From positions 62,001 to 126,000 of the forward strand of contig NZ_WSTB01000002.1 of NCBI RefSeq assembly GCF_009789235.1: a stretch of 64,000 nt of DNA. Direction: 5' to 3'. The notes under the pieces are model-generated. The model searched no databases. It was not told the DNA's origin and was given only the letters and a program-made list of their open reading frames with translations. Positions 1 through 7,311 of the stretch are shown piece after piece. Position 1 is the stretch's first letter; every line of letters begins with the position of its first letter. This DNA comes from Flavobacterium hydrocarbonoxydans. Its GTDB lineage: Bacteria > Bacteroidota > Bacteroidia > Flavobacteriales > Flavobacteriaceae. The position numbers were made by a program, and so were the translations under genes.

Positions 1-239
1 ATCTTGAAGATTTGATTGTGAAAGAAAAAATGCGCGGAACCGGCTTAGGATCTGCTCTTTATTCTGAAATAATGAAACAAGGAAAAAAAGACAATGTTCG
101 AAGAATCGAATGGAATGTTTTGGACTGGAATACACCTGCCGTAAAATTCTATGAGAACTCAGGCGCAAAAGTTCTCGATGAATGGCGTGTGGTACAAATG
201 GATGAAGCAGGAGTAAATTCATTCTTAGAAAAATTATAA
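1..239 (+). CDS. GNAT family N-acetyltransferase, C-terminal part (cut by window edge)
   Basis: This is the C-terminal part of a GCN5-related acetyltransferase, a family that moves an acetyl group from acetyl-CoA to an amine. The frame is open to the left edge, so the true start lies outside the window. The acetyl-CoA pyrophosphate loop is visible as R-G-T-G-L-G-S-A-L, followed by the helix and the W-N-x-P-A-V-K-F-Y-E-N-S-G-A segment typical of GNAT motif B. The substrate cannot be told from this piece. It lies 61 bases before the aspartate kinase on the same strand, so the two may share a transcript. Confidence 0.9.
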   Translation, partial: LEDLIVKEKMRGTGLGSALYSEIMKQGKKDNVRRIEWNVLDWNTPAVKFYENSGAKVLDEWRVVQMDEAGVNSFLEKL

Positions 240-300
240 ATAAAACAGTAGATTTCTATATCAATTAAAAAATCTGAAATCTAAAATCTAAAATTTAATA

Positions 301-1560
301 ATGAGAGTATTTAAATTTGGTGGTGCATCGGTAAAAGATGCCGCAGGAATAAAAAACGTATATGACGTTTTACAAAAAGTAGGTTACGAAGATGTAATTT
401 TGGTAGTTTCAGCAATGGGAAAAACCACCAATGCTCTTGAAGTCGTTATCAAGAATTATTTTGATAAATCAGCAGAGCTAAATTCATCGGTTCAGGAAAT
501 AAAAAAATATCACAATCAAATATTATTAGATTTATTCGAGGACGAAAAACATGCCGTATTTGCTGCGGTTACAGCACAATTCTCCGAATTAGAATATTTT
601 TTAGCGCATAACAAATCGCCAAATTACAATTTTGTTTACGATCAGATTGTGAGTTTTGGTGAGTTGATTTCGACTACCATTTTAAGCCATTTTATGAATT
701 TCATGGGAATACAGACTCAGTGGCTGGATGTTCGTGAATTTATAAAAACAGATTCTAACTATCGTGATGCGGAAGTAGATTGGGATGCAACTCAAAAATT
801 GATTAGTAAAAATGTACCTCGTAAAATATTAAACATCACACAAGGATTTTTAGGTGCTGACGAGAATAATTTCACTACCACTTTAGGCCGTGAAGGTTCT
901 GATTACACAGCCGGAATTTTTGCCTATTGCCTAAATGCCGAAAGTGTAACCATCTGGAAAGACGTTCCTGGCGTTATGAATGCGGATCCGCGCTATTTTG
1001 AAAACGCGAGTTTGTTAAACCAGATTTCGTATCGTGAAGCAATCGAATTGGCATTTTACGGCGCAACCGTTATTCACCCAAAAACGCTACAGCCTTTGCA
1101 GAAAAAAGAAATTCCGTTATACGTAAAATCATTTATCAATCCATTACTAAAAGGAACTTGTGTTTCTAAAGGAGTAGATCTGGAACCGTCTTTGCCGTGT
1201 TTTATCGTAAAAAGAGAACAACTTTTGATTTCGCTTTCTTCTATTGATTTTTCATTCATTATGGAAGAAAACATCAGCGAGATTTTTGGATTATTCCACC
1301 AATTCAAACTAAAAGTAAACCTAATTCAGAATTCTGCAATTAGTTTTTCTGTTTGTGTGGAAGATAAATTTGGAAACTTTAATGAATTGAATGCAATTCT
1401 ATCTAAAAAATTCAAAGTAGATTTTAGCGAGAATGTGACATTATATACGATTCGTCATTTCAACGAACAAGCCGCTCAAACTGTCGAAGAAAACAAGCAG
1501 GTTTTACTAAAACAAGTGAGCCGCGAAACTATGCAAGTAGTTACAAAGGAAGTAAATTAG
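301..1560 (+). CDS. aspartate kinase (monofunctional)
   Basis: The enzyme phosphorylates L-aspartate, the first step towards lysine, threonine, methionine and diaminopimelate. The 419-residue protein opens with the kinase signature K-F-G-G-A-S-V (residues 5-11). The nucleotide and substrate motifs V-S-A-M-G-K-T and T-L-G-R-E-G-S-D-Y-T-A follow. Roughly the last 120 residues look like a regulatory ACT region, but diverged. No homoserine dehydrogenase domain is fused, so it is a lysC-type rather than a thrA-type enzyme. An AT-rich leader with repeated TCTAAAA words runs up to the ATG. A strong hairpin terminator follows the stop. Confidence 0.93.
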   Translation: MRVFKFGGASVKDAAGIKNVYDVLQKVGYEDVILVVSAMGKTTNALEVVIKNYFDKSAELNSSVQEIKKYHNQILLDLFEDEKHAVFAAVTAQFSELEYFLAHNKSPNYNFVYDQIVSFGELISTTILSHFMNFMGIQTQWLDVREFIKTDSNYRDAEVDWDATQKLISKNVPRKILNITQGFLGADENNFTTTLGREGSDYTAGIFAYCLNAESVTIWKDVPGVMNADPRYFENASLLNQISYREAIELAFYGATVIHPKTLQPLQKKEIPLYVKSFINPLLKGTCVSKGVDLEPSLPCFIVKREQLLISLSSIDFSFIMEENISEIFGLFHQFKLKVNLIQNSAISFSVCVEDKFGNFNELNAILSKKFKVDFSENVTLYTIRHFNEQAAQTVEENKQVLLKQVSRETMQVVTKEVN

Positions 1561-1588
1561 TTTTTTTAGGTTAAAAAAAATTACTCTC

Positions 1589-1622
1589 AAAAGGTTTCAC
1601 TATAAAATGTGGGACCTTTTTT
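1589..1622 (+). terminator. Rho-independent terminator after aspartate kinase
   Basis: A 12-bp stem (1589-1600 with 1609-1620, two G-T wobbles) closes an 8-base loop, and the T-run starts within the 3' arm. It separates the aspartate kinase gene from the toxin-antitoxin pair. Confidence 0.8.
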
Positions 1623-1713
1623 GTTTTTATAAATTAGATTTCGAAATCAAAAAACAGCATCTAAAGAAGTTTTTTTCGAGATAAGTCGTAAATTTGAAAA
1701 AACTCTACTAATC

Positions 1714-1953
1714 ATGGATTTACAAACTAGAAAAATAGCGTTTGTACAAGAATTCTTAAAACTTCAAAGTGAAGAAGTAATCACTCAATTGGAGAACTTA
1801 CTTCATAAAAAAAACAGCAGAATAATTGCTGAAGAAATTTCTTTCGAACCAATGTCAATCGAGGAATTCAATACTCGAATTGACAAGTCAGAACAAGATT
1901 TTAAGAACGGAAAATTTAAAACATCTGAACAACTTCTAGCAAAATACAAATAA
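1714..1953 (+). CDS. antitoxin component of a type II RelE/ParE toxin-antitoxin pair
   Basis: This 79-residue acidic protein is the likely antitoxin of the RelE/ParE-type toxin that follows. It shows an N-terminal helix rich in Q, E and L and a C-terminal segment (S-I-E-E-F-N-T-R-I-D-K-S) typical of short antitoxins found next to ParE-like toxins in Bacteroidota. The last A of its TAA stop is the first A of the toxin ATG, the tight coupling expected of such pairs. No DNA-binding motif is obvious, so autoregulation is inferred only from the family. Identification rests mainly on size and partner. Confidence 0.75.
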   Translation: MDLQTRKIAFVQEFLKLQSEEVITQLENLLHKKNSRIIAEEISFEPMSIEEFNTRIDKSEQDFKNGKFKTSEQLLAKYK

Positions 1954-2270
1954 TGCAATTAAAAGTAGTTTGGTCTAACTTTGCTGAAGCAGAACTTGAT
2001 AAAATTTTTGAATATTATTGCGAAAAAGCCAGCTATAAAGATGCGAAAAAAATAATCGAAGAGATAATTTTAGAGCCCAATAAACTCATACAAAACACCT
2101 TCACTTCTCAAATTGAAGAATTATTACTTAATCGAGAAAACGACTATAGATACTTAATCTGCAACCACTACAAAATTATCTATTCCATAGACGAACAGAA
2201 AGGTTTGATTCAGATTGCTGATGTTTTCGACTCAAGGCAAAATCCAACAAAAATAAAACGCACCAAATAA
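1953..2270 (+). CDS. RelE/ParE family toxin
   Basis: This is a 105-residue toxin of the RelE/ParE superfamily. Members either cleave mRNA in the ribosome or poison gyrase, and the sequence alone does not say which. The fold-defining parts are visible: an N-terminal strand and helix (V-V-W-S-N-F-A-E-A-E-L-D-K-I-F-E-Y-Y) and the central Y-R-Y-L-I-C-N-H-Y-K-I-I-Y-S strand pair. The C-terminal I-A-D-V-F-D-S-R-Q-N-P is also typical. It overlaps its antitoxin by one base. The gene is intact, unlike the RelE gene at 22497-22751. Confidence 0.85.
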   Translation: MQLKVVWSNFAEAELDKIFEYYCEKASYKDAKKIIEEIILEPNKLIQNTFTSQIEELLLNRENDYRYLICNHYKIIYSIDEQKGLIQIADVFDSRQNPTKIKRTK

Positions 2271-2301
2271 ATTCACTTCTAAAATTATTCTAAAAATAAT
2301 T

Positions 2302-4473
2302 TTACCTCGCCCTATTATTCTCCGTTTGTTCAATTTCTGTTTTCTTATAAGTTGCCTTTTTAGAATTCCCAAAACTATACGTTGCAATCAATTTAAAATA
2401 ATTTGTAGTATAGGTTCTATGATAATAAATTTCAGTTTGGCCAACATTGTAGTCGCCGGAAACCATAAAATCATGAAAGATATCATTTGCAGTCAGATTT
2501 AATTTGAGAGCCTCTTTAAAAAAATTTCTTTCGACTCCTAACGTAACTGTCGAGCGGCTGTTGTCATGTCGTAATCCGTAGCTTTTATCTCCTAAATACC
2601 AAGCCAATAGCTGAATTTTAAGCACATTTGGAATCGTAAACGTATTATTAGAATACAAATAAATCTGAGGCTTCACAGGGCCTAAAGTGTATTCATAGGC
2701 ATTATCGATTGCTTTGGTTACATTCATGCTTACGGTATTCGTAGAATTCCACCATTTGTTTGAAAATGATTTTGAAAGTGACGTAAAAAAAGTATGTTCT
2801 TTTTCTAAATTCAAAGATCTCAGAATGTAGCTATTGGGTGTATCTCCTCTTAATACCGCAGCCGAAATAGGGTCAGTTTTATACGTGTAACCCATTTTAA
2901 AATCAAACTTTTTATACCTGGTACCTATTTCAAAGGCATGTACTTTTTCAGGCAGTAAATTAGGATTTCCTTCTATGGTCGTAAAAGGATCCTGATAAAT
3001 AACAAACGGATTAAGACCCTGATACCTTGGTCTGGTAATTCTGGACACGTAAGAAATATGACCTTTAAAATCATCTGATAAATCGATATTCAGAAGCAGG
3101 TTTGGAAAAAGATTCCCGTAACTTTTATTAAATTTCTGAATACCATTTGCATTGGTGTACAAATCATAATTCGTCCATTCCCCGCGAACACCTACTGAAA
3201 AATCAACTTTTTTGCCCAAAGAACTTCCATAAGTAAAATAGGCCGCACTGATTTTTTCTACATATTCAAAATCACTCGAAAGCGTATCATCAAACTCAAA
3301 ACCTGAATCTGCTGAATTCGAAATCAGGAAATCTGTACCTGAATTTATGCCGGCATAACTAAGTTTAACCCCTGTATCGATTTTTGTATTATCTTTTATT
3401 TTTTTAGAATAATCAGCCTGTGTCGCTATTATGTTAATCGTATTCCCAACATTATTCTTTATATATCTTTCGGCATTCATTTCATCAACTAAACTATTTT
3501 CATCAATAAAATCTTTTACTTTTCCGTTGTAATTCGAATATTGTGTTCCAATAAATAACGAAGAACCTTTACTATCTGTAATCCTATTATAATTAAAATT
3601 CACAAACTGATTCAGCAGTACATCGTTCTTAGCAATATCAGTAGCGTAAAAACTATTTCCTGTATTGTTTTCTATTGAATTTCTGCTTTCTACGACCCCA
3701 CCCAAATCTTCGATATTAGCGCTGTAAGCTAATGAAATATACTCTTTTTCAGAAAAAGTATATTGCAAACCAAATCCAAAATTAGAGTAATTATTAAATT
3801 GCCGTTTCCAGTCGGTGGTGAGTTCTGAACGCATATATTCATCTGGATTTGGGCGCGTTCTTGTTGTGAATAATAATTCTCTGCCTTTGCCCAATTGCAA
3901 TCCATAATTGGTTATAAAAGAAAATTTTCCTTTTGTGTAATTAAAATCGAGCAATGTATTGGTGCTTGTTCCTGCGAATTCAGAAACCGTAATTTGCTGG
4001 CTTGCCGTTCCTGTCATACCTTGCTCAATATTCTTTTTAGTGATAATATTAATAACCGCTTTTCCCTCTGCATCATATTTTGAAGAAGGATTAGAAATGA
4101 CCTCTATTTTTGCAATTTGCGAAACAGGAATAGCAGCAAAACGTTCATAATTAATCAAAATTCCGTTCAGATAAATAATCGCTTCGCCTTTTCCGAGAAC
4201 GCTTATTTGTCCTTCTGCTACAACAACATTTGGAACCCGGCCTAATAATTCGTTGACAGAACTGCTTGTCGAAAGTACCGTATTGGCAACATTAACTTCG
4301 ATTGTTCCGTTTGCCGAATATTTGACCAATGAAGCCTGTCTTTTAATGACAATTTCATTTAGCTCATTATTTTCACTAACAACTTTCTCCGGAATTGTTT
4401 TTATGGTTTGTGCTTTTATTTCTATGGAAGAAAAAAACAGTCCGTAAATAAAAAATGGAATTAATACTCTCAT
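2302..4473 (-). CDS. outer-membrane beta-barrel / TonB-dependent receptor-like protein
   Basis: This 723-residue protein belongs to the outer-membrane beta-barrel family related to TonB-dependent receptors. A signal peptide ends near residue 21 (I-K-A-Q). A plug-like domain follows (about 50-150: S-S-V-N-E-L-L-G-R-V-P-N-V, then I-I-Y-L-N-G), and the rest is a barrel rich in aromatic and alternating residues. No CarboxypepD_reg domain is present at the N-terminus. The last barrel strand is followed by a short basic tail. It lies downstream of the 55-bp repeat shared with the DJ-1 gene, and the nearest regulator is the AraC gene at 6077-7138, which may control it. The ligand is unknown. Confidence 0.85.
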   Translation of the reverse strand: MRVLIPFFIYGLFFSSIEIKAQTIKTIPEKVVSENNELNEIVIKRQASLVKYSANGTIEVNVANTVLSTSSSVNELLGRVPNVVVAEGQISVLGKGEAIIYLNGILINYERFAAIPVSQIAKIEVISNPSSKYDAEGKAVINIITKKNIEQGMTGTASQQITVSEFAGTSTNTLLDFNYTKGKFSFITNYGLQLGKGRELLFTTRTRPNPDEYMRSELTTDWKRQFNNYSNFGFGLQYTFSEKEYISLAYSANIEDLGGVVESRNSIENNTGNSFYATDIAKNDVLLNQFVNFNYNRITDSKGSSLFIGTQYSNYNGKVKDFIDENSLVDEMNAERYIKNNVGNTINIIATQADYSKKIKDNTKIDTGVKLSYAGINSGTDFLISNSADSGFEFDDTLSSDFEYVEKISAAYFTYGSSLGKKVDFSVGVRGEWTNYDLYTNANGIQKFNKSYGNLFPNLLLNIDLSDDFKGHISYVSRITRPRYQGLNPFVIYQDPFTTIEGNPNLLPEKVHAFEIGTRYKKFDFKMGYTYKTDPISAAVLRGDTPNSYILRSLNLEKEHTFFTSLSKSFSNKWWNSTNTVSMNVTKAIDNAYEYTLGPVKPQIYLYSNNTFTIPNVLKIQLLAWYLGDKSYGLRHDNSRSTVTLGVERNFFKEALKLNLTANDIFHDFMVSGDYNVGQTEIYYHRTYTTNYFKLIATYSFGNSKKATYKKTEIEQTENNRAR

Positions 4474-4523
4474 AAATTTTAACGATTAGATTGTGACTTA
4501 TTACTTGGGCAAAAGTCAGCCGT

Positions 4524-4578
4524 AAATCGTAAAATGAGGTCATCAAAAAAGAAATCAGGAGTACGGATTTATCAATTC
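4524..4578. repeat. 55-bp direct repeat, copy 1
   Basis: These 55 bases are identical to 6013-6067, and similarity continues some bases to the left. Each copy lies just downstream of AraC C-terminal coding sequence and upstream of a different minus-strand gene: the barrel receptor here, the DJ-1 fusion at copy 2. It is either the trace of a duplication or a retained operator. Confidence 0.9.
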
Positions 4579-4589
4579 GTACTCCTGAT
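4554..4589 (-). terminator. hairpin with T-run after the DJ-1 gene
   Basis: A perfect 12-bp stem (4554-4565 with 4578-4589) closes a 12-base loop. Read on the minus strand it is followed by a T-rich stretch (complement of the A-run at 4546-4553), so it can terminate transcripts from the DJ-1 gene upstream. The left arm and loop lie in the 55-bp repeat; the right arm is missing from the second copy. Confidence 0.65.
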
Positions 4590-4688
4590 TTTGGTAATTT
4601 AAAGGGATTGTTCTTGTATTTTTTTCAAAGACTATAAAAAAATAGGTTTAGAATTAATCCCTACATTGTAACCTTGAAATTCTAAACT
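4555..4688 (-). pseudogene. relic of an AraC-family regulator C-terminus
   Basis: The minus strand reads L-E-F-Q-G-Y-N-V-G-I-N-S-K-P-I-F then, after one frame change, F-E-K-N-T-R-T-I-P-L-N-Y-Q-N-Q. This matches the end of the intact AraC protein at 6077-7138 (L-E-S-V-G-Y-D-V-G-F-N-S-K-S ... F-K-K-H-T-G-T-T-P-L-N-Y-Q-N-Q). Only the last HTH helices remain, with a stop and a frameshift. It shows that an AraC gene, or its 3' end, was duplicated around the DJ-1 gene. Confidence 0.85.
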
Positions 4689-4704
4689 CCATTACAATAG
4701 AACC

Positions 4705-5823
4705 TTAATTGTTTTTCAACTTCAACGTTTCTATTATTTTTTCAGCTACTCCTTTAGCCGATTGAAAATTCTGTCCTGTAATTAATCTTCCGTCTGCCTC
4801 GACATGTTCAGTATTTCTTGGAGAGAATAAAAAGTTTCCGCCTCTTTCTTCTATTGTCTTTTGAATTAAAAATGGAAAATATTTAAAATATTTTGCTTCC
4901 CGATTCTCATAAGAATCCGGATAACCATTCACTCGTTTCCCTTTGACTAAATAATCTCCATTTTTAGTTTTCAAATTCACAATACCAGCTGTTCCGTGAC
5001 AAACCGAAGAAATGATTCCCTCATTTTCTTCATAAATCGTCATAGCAATCTTCTGAATTTCTACATTTTCAGGAACTCCAAACATAGCACCTCCTCCTCC
5101 AACATAATATATTACCTTATATAAAGAAGGATTAACTTTTTGTGGTTCCAAAGTAGTTTTTAATGAAAACATAAAATCGCTATTATACAGATATTCTTTT
5201 TCCAGTTTTTCTGAAGTCTGAATATAAGCCAACGGAATTGCACCACCTTGCGGACTAACAAAATTGATTTCATAACCTGCTTTACTGAAAACATCATAAG
5301 CATTCACAATTTCTGAAAAACTATTTCCTGTAGGCAAATCAGACGTTCCATAATGTGTTGCATTAGACATTACAAAAAGTACGCGATCACCAGTTCTGTT
5401 GCTGCTCTTGCTACTTGCGGCTTTACTAACAATTTTCCATTGTCCGTTTATTTTTTTTAAGATGAACATATCCATAAAAAGCAATTTTTTGCCTGCCACT
5501 AAAATTTCAGCTTTTGCAATTTCCGTGTATCCGTAAATATCAATCGCAATTATATTACCGATTCGTCCGTTAAATTTTCCTTTTTCTCCCTTTTCAAACC
5601 CCTGTGCATAATCCTTAGCAGTTACAGTCCATAATTCACCTCCATTTCTATCCAAAAACAAATCTGCATCTTCATAAAATGCACTATTAATTTGAGGAAC
5701 ATCATTATAAGATGTCCCTTCGATATAATGATTTATGGTTACCCGAATTTGCTCCTCATCGGATTGACCATAGCTGAACAAGGAACAGAACAATAAAACC
5801 AGCATGCAAAAATTTACCTTCAT
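4705..5823 (-). CDS. exported NTF2-like / DJ-1-PfpI fusion protein
   Basis: This 372-residue protein joins two domains behind a signal peptide (residues 1-19, cleavage near F-S-Y-G-Q). Residues about 22-140 resemble the NTF2-like putative lumazine-binding fold (I-R-V-T-I-N-H-Y-I-E-G ... F-I-L-K-K-I-N-G-Q-W-K-I-V-S-K). Residues about 148-370 are a DJ-1/PfpI glutamine-amidotransferase-like domain. The nucleophile elbow S-V-C-H-G-T-A-G puts the reactive cysteine at about residue 275. DJ-1 relatives include Hsp31-type deglycase/glyoxalase proteins and proteases; the exported location is less usual. The gene sits between the intact AraC gene and the AraC relic, flanked by the 55-bp repeats. Confidence 0.87.
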   Translation of the reverse strand: MKVNFCMLVLLFCSLFSYGQSDEEQIRVTINHYIEGTSYNDVPQINSAFYEDADLFLDRNGGELWTVTAKDYAQGFEKGEKGKFNGRIGNIIAIDIYGYTEIAKAEILVAGKKLLFMDMFILKKINGQWKIVSKAASSKSSNRTGDRVLFVMSNATHYGTSDLPTGNSFSEIVNAYDVFSKAGYEINFVSPQGGAIPLAYIQTSEKLEKEYLYNSDFMFSLKTTLEPQKVNPSLYKVIYYVGGGGAMFGVPENVEIQKIAMTIYEENEGIISSVCHGTAGIVNLKTKNGDYLVKGKRVNGYPDSYENREAKYFKYFPFLIQKTIEERGGNFLFSPRNTEHVEADGRLITGQNFQSAKGVAEKIIETLKLKNN

Positions 5824-6012
5824 AATTTAATTTTTTAATTGTGTTAAATGACTTTAAAAATTAAATAATGACTTTGCCAGAAACGACTTTTTAAACTGCG
5901 GTTTTTCATTTAAAGCAGTAGAAATAAAGCAATAAATAAAAATGAAAACTGCAAGTAAGGATCTCGTAAATGGCAACAATTAAGATTTAATTTTCAGCAA
6001 AAATCAGATCAA

Positions 6013-6067
6013 AATCGTAAAATGAGGTCATCAAAAAAGAAATCAGGAGTACGGATTTATCAATTCA
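6013..6067. repeat. 55-bp direct repeat, copy 2
   Basis: Identical to 4524-4578. It lies between the stop codon of the AraC gene and the DJ-1 gene start on the minus strand. The 3' half of the hairpin found at copy 1 is absent; other bases follow instead. Confidence 0.9.
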
Positions 6068-6076
6068 CACTTGCTA

Positions 6077-7138
6077 TTAAGCTTGCAAGGCCTGATTTTG
6101 ATAATTTAAAGGAGTGGTTCCGGTGTGTTTTTTAAAGGCAGCAAAAAAGGTGGATTTAGAATTAAAACCTACATCATAACCAACAGATTCTAACGTAAAT
6201 CTATCATTCGATGTGATGATTTTACAAGCTTCATTTATCCTGAATTCATTGACGAAACTGGTAAAGTTTTTACCCAGATCATTATTTAAAAACTGAGATA
6301 ATTGATGTGAAGAAATATTTATTTCCTTTGATAAATCCTGCAAAGTCAGATTTGGATTTTTATACAAACTCTTTTCATTCATTATTGCTCCCAGTTTATC
6401 CGATAATTTTTTTGCTTCGGCCGAATCCATTTTCTTTCCTGAATTCTTCTGAACATTCAGTAAAAACAAGTCTTCTGTTTTTTTTCTGTATAAAAGAATT
6501 GAAATAATTAAATAAAGAATAAAAGAAAAAACAACTCCTCCGCTTATATAGGTCGCTCCCGGAGCACCTATTATCGAAAGAAAATAAAAAAGAAACAATA
6601 GCACATTACCCAGAAAAAGCATTCCGAACCACATTTCGGCGGGAGTTGTAGTGTATTTTTTACTTATAATTTTCTTTAGGATTTCTCTAATTACAAAACC
6701 TGAAAAAACAATGTAAACAAACCATTGCAAATAAATAATTCTTATAAAATAACCTCCCCACAATTCCGGATATGCTGCATACGGATATAAAAAACCTGCA
6801 GTAATAATCACAACAGCCCAAAACAGTAAGGTAAACTTCCACATTTTTGGCATAACGTTAATTTCATCAACTGCCGATTTAATAAAATAATACAAACAAG
6901 GACCGATAAAAAAGCAGGCTGTAAGTCCAAACTGCAAATACATTTTGGGCAATTCCGGGTCGAAATATACAAATACAGATTTTCCAATTCGTATACTTAA
7001 GGCAAACAAGAGTGCTCCCAGAAAATAATTGGTCAGGTATTTTTTCTTTGTAAAGAAGAAAAAATATACGCCCAGAATAATTCCGTTGAAAGCTCCTAAA
7101 GCACTAAAAAAGAATAAAAGCTCTTTACCAGTATCCAT
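6077..7138 (-). CDS. membrane-anchored AraC family transcriptional regulator
   Basis: This 353-residue regulator has six or seven hydrophobic segments in about the first 220 residues. An AraC/XylS double helix-turn-helix follows (about 245-350: L-T-L-Q-D-L-S-K-E-I-N-I-S-S-H-Q-L-S, then V-G-Y-D-V-G-F-N-S-K-S-T-F-F-A-A-F-K-K). This 7TM-plus-AraC layout is common in Bacteroidota and suggests a membrane-bound sensor that binds DNA directly. It is the first gene of a minus-strand series with the DJ-1 fusion and the barrel receptor downstream, which it probably regulates. A partial copy of its 3' end survives at 4555-4688. Confidence 0.88.
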   Translation of the reverse strand: MDTGKELLFFFSALGAFNGIILGVYFFFFTKKKYLTNYFLGALLFALSIRIGKSVFVYFDPELPKMYLQFGLTACFFIGPCLYYFIKSAVDEINVMPKMWKFTLLFWAVVIITAGFLYPYAAYPELWGGYFIRIIYLQWFVYIVFSGFVIREILKKIISKKYTTTPAEMWFGMLFLGNVLLFLFYFLSIIGAPGATYISGGVVFSFILYLIISILLYRKKTEDLFLLNVQKNSGKKMDSAEAKKLSDKLGAIMNEKSLYKNPNLTLQDLSKEINISSHQLSQFLNNDLGKNFTSFVNEFRINEACKIITSNDRFTLESVGYDVGFNSKSTFFAAFKKHTGTTPLNYQNQALQA

Positions 7139-7281
7139 AATTAAAGTTCGTTATTTACTGACAAAGCTAAAAAAAAGATTGACTTATACTTAGTTACCTT
7201 GTGTAAAAACCCGAACTAATTATTAAAATTCGTTCAGATTGCCTACTCATAAATCCGTCCTATTTTCCCAATTATAAATAC

Positions 7282-7289
7282 TACTTTTG
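7282..7289 (+). promoter_or_regulatory. -7 element (TACTTTTG)
   Basis: TACTTTTG matches the Bacteroidota -7 consensus TAnnTTTG and lies 22 bases before the ATG at 7312. No convincing -33 TTG is seen at the usual distance. Confidence 0.5.
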
Positions 7290-7311
7290 ACTTTTTGCAG
7301 TTAAAGTCTTT

